From Oscillospiraceae bacterium (lineage in GTDB: Bacteria; Bacillota; Clostridia; Oscillospirales; WRJC01), in the NCBI GenBank assembly GCA_009780985.1, contig WQYZ01000005.1, positions 1-59,006 on the forward strand: a stretch of DNA of 59,006 nucleotides, in the 5' to 3' direction. The stretch's first letter is position 1. Every line of letters begins with the position of its first letter. Shown piece after piece: positions 26,621-35,298 of this stretch. The notes under the pieces were generated by a model, which did no database searches, had not been told where the DNA came from, and worked only from the letters and a program-made list of their open reading frames with translations. The translations under genes and the position numbers were made by a program.

Positions 26621-28078
26621 ATGTCCGGCATAAACAACACAGAAATCAGAAAAAACGGAACATATCAAGCCGAGGCGTGCGATTTGACAAGCGACGGCTC
26701 CGGAATATGTAAAATACGCGAAATAGGCGACACAAATGATACAGGCGGATTTACCGTATTTGTCGATGGAATGATTCCGGGCGACACTGCGGAAATAAAA
26801 ATTATAAAAACAAATAAAAATTACGGCTACGGAAAACTGATTAAATTAATTTCACCGTCCGAAAACAGAATAAAACCCAACTGCCCAGTATTTAAAAATT
26901 GCGGGGGCTGCGCATTACAGCACATGAATTATAACGCGCAGTTGAATTACAAACGCAAAACGGTTGAAAGTTGTTTGGTGAAAATCGGCGGAATAAAAAA
27001 TACGTCCGAACTCATATCTGAAACTATCGGCATGAATACTTCGCACAATCCGTATAATTACAGAAATAAAACGCAGTTTCCCGTGAATTTTGACATAAAA
27101 ACAGGAAAAGTAAATATGGGCTTTTTCTCAAAAAGAACACATGACATAATCAATATAGACAGCTGCAATATTTCATATCAGATAAACGATGAAATTATAA
27201 GCGTGTTCAGGAAGTTTTTTGACGGCATAAAAAATTCGCCAAAACTCGCGTATGACGAAATAACGCATACCGGGCTGATACGCCATATCTTTACGCGCGT
27301 CGGATTTCATACAGGCGAAATTATGGTCTGTATCGTGATAAACGGCGATAATCTTCCGAATGATATTTGCGATAAATTGATAGTCGGTTTAAAACGAATA
27401 AAAGGCATGACAGGCATTATACTAAATATAAATAAAGAAAAAACAAATGTAATTCTCGGCAAAACCAATAAAACCCTATGGGGCGCAGATTATATCACCG
27501 ATTATATAGGCGATAAAAAATTTAAAATTTCCGTTAATTCTTTTTATCAGGTAAATCCGGTGCAAACGGAAAAATTATATAATAAAGCCCTGGAATTTGC
27601 AGAAGTTAACCAGGATTATAACTGCGAGAGCACAATATGTATTGACGCATATTGCGGCATCGGTACAATATCTATTATGTTTGCGCCGTTTGTAAAAAAA
27701 ATATACGGCGTCGAAATTATCCCGCAAGCTGTGAATGACGCAGTAGAAAACGCCAGAATCAACAATATAACTAATGCAGAATTTATCGCCGGCAAATCGG
27801 AAAGAATTATTCCACAACTGCTTAAAATGAATAAATGCATAGATTTAATAATTGTAGATCCTCCTCGAAAGGGCTGCGATATCAGCCTTCTTGACGCGAT
27901 ATCAGACGCAAAAATAAAAAAAGTAATATATATATCATGCGACCCGGCAACACTTGCACGGGATTTAAAAATATTGTGTGGACATGGCGGTTATGAAGTA
28001 CAAAAAGTCCAGCCCATAGACATGTTTCCGCATACTATGCATGTGGAAGTAATATGTTGTCTAAAATTAAAAAAATAA
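26621..28078 (+). CDS. RNA (uracil-5-)-methyltransferase, RumA/RlmD type
   Basis: This 485-residue methyltransferase has a TRAM RNA-binding domain at the start. A cysteine cluster (CPVFKNCGGCALQHMNY) typical of RumA's 4Fe-4S site follows at about residues 85-101. The catalytic domain carries FYQVNPVQTEKLY, DAYCGIGTISIMFA (SAM loop), DPPRKGCD and the nucleophile region YISCDPATLARDL. It makes 5-methyluridine in 23S rRNA or tRNA; which target is unclear. GGAGAG before the ATG at 26621 favours this start over 26594. Confidence 0.9.
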   Translation: MSGINNTEIRKNGTYQAEACDLTSDGSGICKIREIGDTNDTGGFTVFVDGMIPGDTAEIKIIKTNKNYGYGKLIKLISPSENRIKPNCPVFKNCGGCALQHMNYNAQLNYKRKTVESCLVKIGGIKNTSELISETIGMNTSHNPYNYRNKTQFPVNFDIKTGKVNMGFFSKRTHDIINIDSCNISYQINDEIISVFRKFFDGIKNSPKLAYDEITHTGLIRHIFTRVGFHTGEIMVCIVINGDNLPNDICDKLIVGLKRIKGMTGIILNINKEKTNVILGKTNKTLWGADYITDYIGDKKFKISVNSFYQVNPVQTEKLYNKALEFAEVNQDYNCESTICIDAYCGIGTISIMFAPFVKKIYGVEIIPQAVNDAVENARINNITNAEFIAGKSERIIPQLLKMNKCIDLIIVDPPRKGCDISLLDAISDAKIKKVIYISCDPATLARDLKILCGHGGYEVQKVQPIDMFPHTMHVEVICCLKLKK

Positions 28079-28083
28079 AAAAC

Positions 28084-28124
28084 AAAAAAATACTCACGGG
28101 TTTTTATGCCGTTTGTATTTTTTT
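28084..28124. terminator. Bidirectional terminator-like hairpin
   Basis: AAAAAAATAC (28084-28093) and GTATTTTTTT (28115-28124) pair over 10 bases between convergent genes (28078 and 28129). The A and T runs on either side would serve both directions. Confidence 0.5.
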
Positions 28125-28128
28125 AAGG

Positions 28129-28491
28129 TCAACTAACTGAATCCGCTTCCACATATTTGAAGAATTCATCTGTCAGTACAATATTTTCGCTATCGTTCAC
28201 ATCCACAAAATGCAGACGTATCAACTCGACCAGACCATTCCCGAACCTGCTGAATTTTCGTTTGGTCATATATCTGTCAATATGATTAAACCCGCCGATT
28301 TCTTTAGCAAACTCTCGCCGAGCTTCGCTCGGCATATCTTTGTACCTTTCCATCCTGTCAAGATATATTTTGTACATAATCTGCACCAAAATATTTTCTT
28401 CCCGATTTAGTTTAACATCTGCAACTTGATTTTCCGCTACGTAAATGTTAATATTTCCGCCCCCTTCAAGTTTATATAATGAATTTCGCAT
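28129..28491 (-). CDS. Hypothetical protein with embedded palindrome peptide
   Basis: This is a 120-residue protein of unknown function, predicted soluble and mixed alpha/beta. The segment MPSEARRE near residue 53 is encoded by a palindrome (ccgagcttcgctcgg), a hairpin core also seen elsewhere in the window. It has its own consensus promoter (28567-28594). It sits just outside or at the left edge of the prophage, so it could be a host gene or a lysogenic-conversion gene. Confidence 0.5.
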   Translation of the reverse strand: MRNSLYKLEGGGNINIYVAENQVADVKLNREENILVQIMYKIYLDRMERYKDMPSEARREFAKEIGGFNHIDRYMTKRKFSRFGNGLVELIRLHFVDVNDSENIVLTDEFFKYVEADSVS

Positions 28492-28566
28492 ATATACTCA
28501 ATTCCCGCTCGCGCGGAATAGAGTGTTCACATTGAATAAGCAGAAATTCATTATTGTCCCTTTTAT

Positions 28567-28594
28567 ATTATAATAAATCCGAAAAGATTTTCAA
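28567..28594 (-). promoter_or_regulatory. Promoter for the 28491 gene, with repeats upstream
   Basis: On the minus strand, TTGAAA (28594-28589), 16 bases, TATAAT (28572-28567). Two direct copies of TTGTGAC with flanking A/T lie just upstream, near 28601 and 28622, about 21 bases (two helical turns) apart, as expected for an activator site. Confidence 0.55.
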
Positions 28595-28723
28595 TACATT
28601 TGTGACAAAATATCATTATTTTGTGACGAAAGATTTTCAGAGAACAACATTGTCAGAATACGACTGCGTCAGTATTCCAACGGACATCCTTGCGTATCAG
28701 ATTAGTAATAATATTTGCTGAAC

Positions 28724-29431
28724 TTACTCAACCTTGATAAACGCGCCCGCAAACCCTGCTTTCTTCACATTGGCGAGTGCGGCGTCTGCGTCTTTGCTAT
28801 CTGCATAAGGACCGTTCTGCACATAGAACAGCTTATCTGTTCCCATCGGAGTAACAAACACGTTGGCGAAGTTCGCCGCCCGGAGTCGTTCCGCCATAAC
28901 ATCAGCGTTGGACTTGACAGAATACGCGCCAACCTGCACTTTGTATTGTTTTCGAGGCGAAATATAAGACGCGGCAAAACCAATTTCGCCTTTGGCGAAA
29001 TTATAGAGGTCATCGTAAAGTTTGAGTATGTCCTGCCCGTATGTAGCGGTCATCGCCCATCTATTGCTTAGGTCAACCCAGTTCGGAGCGATTCCACGTG
29101 CGACATAACCGAAACGCGGGTCAACTATCAGTTCACCGACCGGAAGAATATCTTTACACGCATATGCGAACAAATGCTGTATCTGCGCTTTCACGCCGAG
29201 TTCGATTGTAGTGAACGAATTGCCTTTTACACCGAGTGAGGTAACGCCCATTCCACAGAAATTATTTTGGTCCGGTGTTACCGCGCTGCCAATGTATTTG
29301 AACCAGCCTGTTTCCTTGATAGACTGACAGAGCGCAACGTCTCCGCGGATACCGTATATCCTGCCCTGCTTCTCGAACTGCATGGCAATTTCACGGTTGA
29401 AAGTCGGATTATTTCTTTGAACGAACGCCAT
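28724..29431 (-). CDS. Phage lysin: glucosaminidase-like plus SPOR domain (lacks own start)
   Basis: This 235-residue lysin part has a GH73-like glucosaminidase domain (DVALCQSIKETGWFKYIGS with a catalytic-type Glu, then NNFCGMGVTSLGVKG). A C-terminal SPOR peptidoglycan-binding domain (YKVQVGAYSVKSNADVMAER) follows. The open frame continues upstream without a good start through IIGASAVSVDAI, residues that belong to this domain family, into the poly-A end of the amidase gene. It is probably translated as the C-terminal half of a fused amidase-glucosaminidase. ATG 29431 would cut into the domain. Confidence 0.75.
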   Translation of the reverse strand: MAFVQRNNPTFNREIAMQFEKQGRIYGIRGDVALCQSIKETGWFKYIGSAVTPDQNNFCGMGVTSLGVKGNSFTTIELGVKAQIQHLFAYACKDILPVGELIVDPRFGYVARGIAPNWVDLSNRWAMTATYGQDILKLYDDLYNFAKGEIGFAASYISPRKQYKVQVGAYSVKSNADVMAERLRAANFANVFVTPMGTDKLFYVQNGPYADSKDADAALANVKKAGFAGAFIKVE

Positions 29432-29478
29432 TATCGCGTCAACGCTTACAGCAGATGCACCTATTATTGATAAATTCG

Positions 29479-30060
29479 TTATGTTAGTTTTTTTTTAAGT
29501 CCGAGATATGATATACAAACGTTCGCCACAGCTTGAGCATATGCTCGCTGACCTTTTTCCGACGTTATAACAGAATAATCGGTTGTGCTGTCCATGAATC
29601 CGCCCTCACAAAGCACTGACGGCACTGTAGATTTCGTCTCGCGTATCATGTGGAAGTTTTCCTTTTTCGCTCCCCTGTTTCTGAGTCCCGTGAGCTTTGA
29701 TATTTCTGCAGCGAAACGAACCGCCAGTTCTTCATCTCGCTTATTCATGTGCGAATACGTCTCGACGCCGCCCCATATCCCCCATACGCCTGTGTTCGCG
29801 TTATGATGCATGCTGACGAACAGATCTGGGTGAATCTGATTGATTTTGTTTGTGCGTTCATATAACGGCACGTCTGTTTTGCCCGTGACATCGTCTACCC
29901 TGTAGACTTCTACGTCGTAATCCGCTAATATGGTTTTTGCGTAATTGCATACATTATTATTCATCGTCCATTCATTTACAACGCCGTTTGAGCCGTTCAA
30001 TGTACGTTTACCGCCAGTCGTAAGTCCGTGTCCGGCATCAAATACTATTTTTTTTGACAT
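29479..30060 (-). CDS. N-acetylmuramoyl-L-alanine amidase (phage endolysin)
   Basis: This 193-residue zinc amidase of the Amidase_3 type cleaves the bond between muramic acid and the peptide. Zinc ligands and catalytic residues are seen in VFDAGHGLTTGGKR, GVVNEWTMNN, SMHHNANTG and VLCEGGFMD. GGAGG before the ATG at 30060 decides that start over 30126, which lies inside the upstream gene. It ends LKKKLT at an A9 tract; a -1 slip there would continue into the glucosaminidase/SPOR frame. It lies beside the holin-side tail genes, as endolysins do. Confidence 0.9.
   Translation of the reverse strand: MSKKIVFDAGHGLTTGGKRTLNGSNGVVNEWTMNNNVCNYAKTILADYDVEVYRVDDVTGKTDVPLYERTNKINQIHPDLFVSMHHNANTGVWGIWGGVETYSHMNKRDEELAVRFAAEISKLTGLRNRGAKKENFHMIRETKSTVPSVLCEGGFMDSTTDYSVITSEKGQRAYAQAVANVCISYLGLKKKLT
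29488..29496 (-). other. A9 slippery tract at the amidase/glucosaminidase junction
   Basis: The minus strand reads CTT AAA AAA AAA CTA ACA TAA, so the heptamer A AAA AAA lies in the zero frame. A -1 shift gives ...LKKK TNITNLSIIGASAV, entering the downstream lysin domain. One extra A would fuse the two permanently. Confidence 0.6.
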
Positions 30061-30091
30061 ATATTTTTTTCCTCCGTATATTTTTATTTCA

Positions 30092-31342
30092 TCACCCGAC
30101 GATATTCCAGTTTTTGGAAGTGGCAATCGCCCGGTCGTCTGATGAGAGCTTCGACGCGCCGTAACACCCTGTAATGGTAATCGTCCCCGCTGTCAACCCG
30201 GTTCTATCGGCAAGGTCGCCGAACAACAACACCAGCGCGTCCCTGTCCATGTTGGAGTTTGAAATGTTCAGCGCAGTATGCACTGTGCCCATATTCAAGA
30301 GCCGTAAGCCCTTTTGCGCATAGTTCGCATTACTTATGAAATTTGTACCTATTGCTGATGTCCGACCTGACAAATCTACCGTCACAGTATGATTGAATGA
30401 AGAACAACTTAGCATAAAATATTCTGCCGCCTTGGGAAATATCACATTATTTGGGAACGGCTGATTATATGAAAAACAATTAGCCATAAAATTCATTGCC
30501 GCATTGCTGAATGTCACATTTTCAGAGAACGGCTGATTATATGAAGAACAGTTATTTATAAAATAATTTGTCACATTTTTAAACGTCACATTTTCAGGGA
30601 ATGGTTGGTTATACGTTCTACAGTTTTGCATAAAATATGATAACACGCTCGCTTTTTCTATATATAACTTTTCTATGATTTTTAGGTTTAAACAGGAAAT
30701 TAAAAGATAATCCATAGCCCCAGTAATATTGTTCACATCTAAGCTGAATATCTCTAATAAGCTGTACTGAGCCGTTGAAGGAACATTCGCTGTGGAAAAA
30801 GTAAGTCCTGTCATATAAGGGCATTGTATATACATTTCAAAAACCTGTGGGACAGAGTAAGTTCCTGCCCTCGACGAATGTTTCTGATACAGATTAACCG
30901 CGGAAATATTGCCGCTGTTCGGCGTAACAGTTATCCATACCATTTTGTAGCCGTTGCTATCAACAGCGGCGTTCACCGCACTATATGTGTAGATATGCTC
31001 GGCTTTGACATTGCTGTTATATGTATCGACAGTGCCGTCGCCCCAGTCCACCGAATAGCCGGCAGTAGTCGGGTTGGTTGTTATCAGAAACGCCATATCG
31101 TTCGGCGACATACTTCCCACGCCGAACAACATTAGTATGGTGTTGTCGGACATAGCAGGTTTTACAGGACGGTCAGCCGGACGCGTCCAGTTAGCACTGC
31201 CTCCGCCGCTCGACGACTGCGGGATATGGCTTGGGTAGTCTGTAAACGGCACGTCCGTCAAATCCGCTCCCATACCGGTAATTGTATCATGGAAATCCTG
31301 TTTGAGCGTCTGTAATGCTGTGAGATTTTCTGCCAGCGTCAT
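30092..31342 (-). CDS. Phage tail-associated protein with BspA-like repeats
   Basis: This protein of about 416 residues has an N-terminal coil (LTALQTLKQDFHDTITGMG) typical of short tail-fibre attachment regions. A PKD/Ig-like segment (YSVDWGDGTVDTYNS) comes next, then four imperfect repeats of about 26 residues around SYNQPFPENVTF. Such DUF285/BspA repeats occur on bacterial surface proteins and may bind glycans or host receptors. The DNA repeats have a period of about 78 bases. The start at 31342 follows GGGGGTGTG. It probably belongs to the adsorption apparatus. Confidence 0.65.
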   Translation of the reverse strand: MTLAENLTALQTLKQDFHDTITGMGADLTDVPFTDYPSHIPQSSSGGGSANWTRPADRPVKPAMSDNTILMLFGVGSMSPNDMAFLITTNPTTAGYSVDWGDGTVDTYNSNVKAEHIYTYSAVNAAVDSNGYKMVWITVTPNSGNISAVNLYQKHSSRAGTYSVPQVFEMYIQCPYMTGLTFSTANVPSTAQYSLLEIFSLDVNNITGAMDYLLISCLNLKIIEKLYIEKASVLSYFMQNCRTYNQPFPENVTFKNVTNYFINNCSSYNQPFSENVTFSNAAMNFMANCFSYNQPFPNNVIFPKAAEYFMLSCSSFNHTVTVDLSGRTSAIGTNFISNANYAQKGLRLLNMGTVHTALNISNSNMDRDALVLLFGDLADRTGLTAGTITITGCYGASKLSSDDRAIATSKNWNIVG

Positions 31343-31347
31343 ATAAA

Positions 31348-32280
31348 TCACACCCCCAGTATAACGGTAAGCGCGTCGTTGAGGTTCTGCACTCCCGCCA
31401 AATCAGAATAAAACTGTATTTCGTCTCCCGTATACCCACCTGTCTGTGCGGACGTAAATGCTGAGACTCCATCTACTCCCGCAACACCTTTTATGTTGAC
31501 TTGAAACGTCCATGTAGTTTCCGACGTTTTATTGTATACATCGTAAGTGTCTGTATTGATATACCAGTCGTTTACATCACCGATTGACGGGTTTGGAGTC
31601 ACCGCGCCTTTATGCCATCGCGAACCGTTTTCGCCGTCATCACCATCCGTGCCGTCTTTTCCTTTTATATTTTGCGTCTCCGGCGGTTCTGTTGTTGCCG
31701 AACGTTCCCATGACAGATTGCCGTCTGTATCGACAGACGGAAGCCATAATTCCCCGCTTGTTCCGTTCCCGGATTCGCCCCCTGCTGTATCGTTCCATGT
31801 CATCCCGCCGTCGTTGCTGTATTTTACCGCGCCGTCTATTTGCTTTATCTGCTTCATGCCCGTTTCATCAGCGGGTGTTGACACATACTCATACATATCA
31901 GGAGGCGGCAACGGCGGCACGCTGTCGTCGGAGTAACCGCTCGCGGCGACAGCGACCTGTTGCAAGCCTGTTGTGATTCGCTGTTCCAAATTCAGCTCCG
32001 CCGAATTTATATCTAAACAGTATAGTGATACATAGAAAAACGGCGTCTTGATAAGTTCCGGTGGAACGAAAACACCTTTGTTTTTGTCTAACGGTTTTTC
32101 TATGGGTATACTTGCCAAACCTTTAGAATCGTAAAACAACGCATATATACTGCCAGTCCATTTAGTTATGAACTTGAAAGCGACATAAAGATATTGCTTG
32201 CTGTCCGCGACGACTTGCCGACGGTCAACGAAAGATATACTCTGAGTCTTTACAGTGAAATTTAAGATTAAAGTGTTCAT
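31348..32280 (-). CDS. Phage baseplate/fibre protein with collagen-like stretch
   Basis: This 310-residue protein has an N-terminal beta-rich domain (ILNFTVKTQSISFVDRRQVV). A linker, an Asp/Gly collagen-like stretch (GKDGTDGDDGENGS) and a further GVAGVDGV section follow. It resembles baseplate upper or fibre proteins whose Gly-X-Y segments drive trimer formation. Its stop overlaps the region just before the next gene. The exact place in the virion is unknown. Confidence 0.6.
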   Translation of the reverse strand: MNTLILNFTVKTQSISFVDRRQVVADSKQYLYVAFKFITKWTGSIYALFYDSKGLASIPIEKPLDKNKGVFVPPELIKTPFFYVSLYCLDINSAELNLEQRITTGLQQVAVAASGYSDDSVPPLPPPDMYEYVSTPADETGMKQIKQIDGAVKYSNDGGMTWNDTAGGESGNGTSGELWLPSVDTDGNLSWERSATTEPPETQNIKGKDGTDGDDGENGSRWHKGAVTPNPSIGDVNDWYINTDTYDVYNKTSETTWTFQVNIKGVAGVDGVSAFTSAQTGGYTGDEIQFYSDLAGVQNLNDALTVILGV

Positions 32281-32282
32281 GT

Positions 32283-32726
32283 CTATTTTTCCCCCGTATC
32301 ATCATCTTTTTTGTCTTTTTTGCCTCTTAACTGAAGCAGAGCGTTTTTGAGTTGTTCGGGTATAACCACGCCAATAAGCGTGGCGTTTTCCAGTATAGAT
32401 ATACCCTCGTTCACGGCGAAAAGCAGTATCACCCCGTCGCGGATTATATTGCCGTCCGTTCGCGTAAGACTAATCAGGTTCAGAAAGTGATTGTCTATCA
32501 CGTTCGCCACCCCCACGATGAGGAACATGACGAACTTTTTAACGATACCTTTAAACCCTATTGAGCTTGAAACTTCTTTATTAACGAACGCTTGTATAAG
32601 TCCGGTGACATAATCGATTACGGCGAGTATGAGCAGAGCCTTAATCAACCCGTCGTACCCACCGAAAAACCAACCTATGAATCCGCCGACCGCCGTAGCC
32701 GTCGTTTCAATGTAAACCCACTTCAT
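32283..32726 (-). CDS. Phage holin (holin_4 / toxin-secretion type)
   Basis: This 147-residue holin has three or four hydrophobic segments: GGFIGWFFGGYDGLIKALLI, IDYVTGLIQAF (the family D-Y-x-T-G motif), FKGIVKKFVMFLIVGVANVI and a final helix. A charged tail ends KKDKKDDD. Holins of this family accumulate in the membrane and open pores at lysis so the endolysin can reach peptidoglycan. It lies among the fibre genes, upstream of the amidase on the same strand. Confidence 0.85.
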   Translation of the reverse strand: MKWVYIETTATAVGGFIGWFFGGYDGLIKALLILAVIDYVTGLIQAFVNKEVSSSIGFKGIVKKFVMFLIVGVANVIDNHFLNLISLTRTDGNIIRDGVILLFAVNEGISILENATLIGVVIPEQLKNALLQLRGKKDKKDDDTGEK

Positions 32727-32731
32727 AATTT

Positions 32732-33520
32732 TTATGTACTTCCTTTCGTGTATTTTATCTGAATGTCGTAAAGACCGTTCGTTATCGCCGACTGCGCATC
32801 TATGCCAAGCGACACATCAAAAGTAGCGGCTGACTGCCAGACATACGTCGAATATGTTCCCGGCTGAGCAGCTGCTATGTTTGAGCAGCCGAACGGCTCT
32901 GTATTCCCGCTTCCGGACACCGTCCAGAACCCTGTGTGATCTATAAAGTTGATTTTCTCCCCCGGATTCCATATCAATAAAGTCGCAGCCTGATTTGTCC
33001 CGGACGTTGTGAATGTCCCTTTTTTCCTGTATCCGTATGAACCGTCTCCCAAATCAATTTCTTTTTCGACAGACCACAAATGCGGCAAAAAGACAAGCGC
33101 GGGCTGCGGGATTGAAAAAAGGTCAGTCCATTCTGCGTCTCCCGCATAACGCCAGCGTAAGATTGTGTCTACTGCGGATAATTCTATTTCTTTGCCGTCT
33201 TTCCCTGGAAGTCCGTCCAAACCATCGTGTCCGTCTTTGCCTGGCGGTCCGGGTTCGCTGGTTTACGCGGCATTATTCTCTGTTGGTACATTCGCCGGTT
33301 TGACGCTGAATGTGTCCGAGGCGACGATGGGTTCAGATTGAAGTTTAATCCAGTCCCACCATACTTTGCCAGTTTCAATGTCGGCATATAACTGTGTCAA
33401 ATAACCAACACGGTCATATATACGTTCAGGTAATTCTTCGACTGCTAAATATTCTTTGTCATCAGGCTCAAATCCATATATGGACGCTTCCTTTTTTGCG
33501 TTAGGCACTAAATAATACAT
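32732..33520 (-). pseudogene. Collagen-like tail protein split by in-frame TAA
   Basis: Two open stretches lie in the same frame: 33520-33263 (85 residues, MYYLVPNAKKEASIYGFEP at the start) and 33262-32732. They are separated only by TAA at 33265-33263. After the stop the frame runs SEPGPPGKDGHDGLDGLPGK, a collagen-like section, then a 130-residue beta-rich domain. Without the stop a protein of about 262 residues would result. The second part has no ATG; TTG at 33220 is the only obvious start and lacks a good ribosome site. An AAGGAGG serves the first part. Stop readthrough, mutation and sequence error remain possible. Confidence 0.75.
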
Positions 33521-33521
33521 T

Positions 33522-35279
33522 CTATATATCCTCCTTTGCCTTTATGTAGGTGTATTGCATAATTTCGTTATAGCTCGGTAATATAGGTTTGTCTGTCATA
33601 GAATAAAAACGTCCAAATGGATTTTCTCCTACTAAAACAAACAGGCGTCTGTCCGGCGACCATGTTACTCCCAAAAGAGTGGCAACGCCTATCGTTGTGT
33701 TGCTAAGAGTCCAGTTTATACCGTCCGATGATGTGTAGATTATGGAAGTCCCTGTCGTTAGGTCTATACCAACGGCAACAAACAAATTTAATGTTGGAGA
33801 CCATGCTATTCGGTTTATAATATCTCGGGCTGTTTGACCTGTATTCAATCTCTGAGTCCATGTTGAGCCATCTGAGGAGGAATAAAATAATGTTCCCTGA
33901 TTAACTACTTGGCTCATTCCTGCCGCGACGAACAAATGCAATTCAGGAGACCATGTTACTGCATACATATATGAAATTGACGTGCCTGAATTAAGGTTTA
34001 ATGGACTATTCCACGTTGCAAAATCAGAAGTTGTAGCTATAACTCCAACAACATTAGACGAAAAACGACCCGCCAAAGCCCACTTATTCAAGGCAGGAGA
34101 CCATGCAATAGACTGGTAATATTCCTGTGCGGAAAAGGTTTTTGCGAGCGTCCACGTTGTTCCGTTTGGCGTAGTGTAAACTACCCCAACATTACTTGAG
34201 TTTATACCGGTAACAGCAAATAAATTCTGTTCAGGAGACCATGCAATATCATATATGACTTTTGAAGTTGTTATAGTTCCACCCGTCCAGTTTACACCAT
34301 CAGGAGATGTATAATATACTCCGTATGCTCCGCCTCCAACCGCCGCAAATAGATTTAATTGCGGAGACCAAGCTACAGACTGTATATTTGGCACTACTCC
34401 ACTTCCTCCAAGTGCAATAACATTACGCAATGACCACGTTATTCCGTCCGGCGAGGTGTAGAATAGGGCATAGTTAGTATAACCTGTGGATGTCGACCCG
34501 CTCCCTACCCCTCCGACTGCTACAAATATACCTAACTGCGGAGACCATCATACGCCGTTTATGCTGGAACCTGCAAATTCCGGCGTAATCTGGTTCATAA
34601 TCCACTGGTTAGGGTTATACAGCCCCAAAGTGCTCAACTTGGCATGTAAGTCGGGATATACAGTAGGGTCGTAATATCGTCCGTCACATAACAGGTCATT
34701 CGGGTTGGCTGACGGATAGCTCTGTATGAATATGTCCCCAATATTTCTTCTAGTCTTCCCGATTCTATAAACCGTGCCGCATAAATCTTCGTCTTTCCGT
34801 ATATCAGTTATATCGTCCTGTGTTATGCTGTACACATCGTCAGGTATATAAACCGATGCGAGAACCATGTCGTATATAATATTATTGCGTGTTAGTACCG
34901 GCATAACAGGGTCTGCGGATGGCGTGCCGCGTATTACTACCGGCGTGATTGCCCTGACTTCAATCGATGTGTCAAGCCGCATGGCTACCAGGTCTATTCT
35001 CGGAAGATCGTCGCCCGGGTCGAGAGTCAGGTATTCCGGCTCTTCGTAAATGTACCCGTGCCTCCCTCTGATATTTATCGCACCGTAGTTTATACGCACA
35101 CTCATGCCTCCGTTAGACGTTACCATCAAGGCATTATTGCCATGTTCGAGTACGCCGTCGGAAAAAATATCGGACACATACCTCGCCAGATCCTCCTCGC
35201 TGTAGTCGCGGTCGCTTCGCGGAAATCCGTTCTCGTCATAGCCCGTGAATATCCCCGCGAACGGAAAACTTTTTATCAT
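33522..35279 (-). pseudogene. Tail fibre/receptor protein split by in-frame TGA
   Basis: A 585-codon frame is interrupted once, by TGA at 34550-34548. The first part (243 residues) starts MIKSFPFAGIFTGYDENGFP, as in siphovirus fibre proteins, and ends PEFAGSSINGV. Directly after the stop comes WSPQLGIFVAVG, and the frame continues with WSPxLNLFVAVG-type repeats about 42-48 residues apart (SVAWSP, DIAWSP, SIAWSP, AVTWSP, RIAWSP, GVTWSP), a beta-propeller. The stop replaces the residue before a repeat's WSP, so the two parts were clearly one gene. A TTG at 34430 is the only later start. Confidence 0.8.
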
Positions 35280-35298
35280 TCTTTTTTCAACTCCTCAT

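Noticed and set aside
33522-35279. Alternative genetic code (TGA or TAA read as an amino acid) to explain the split fibre genes
   Set aside because: Other genes in the window end normally at TGA and TAA, and the residue expected at the TGA position in the repeats is Ala or Thr, not Trp.
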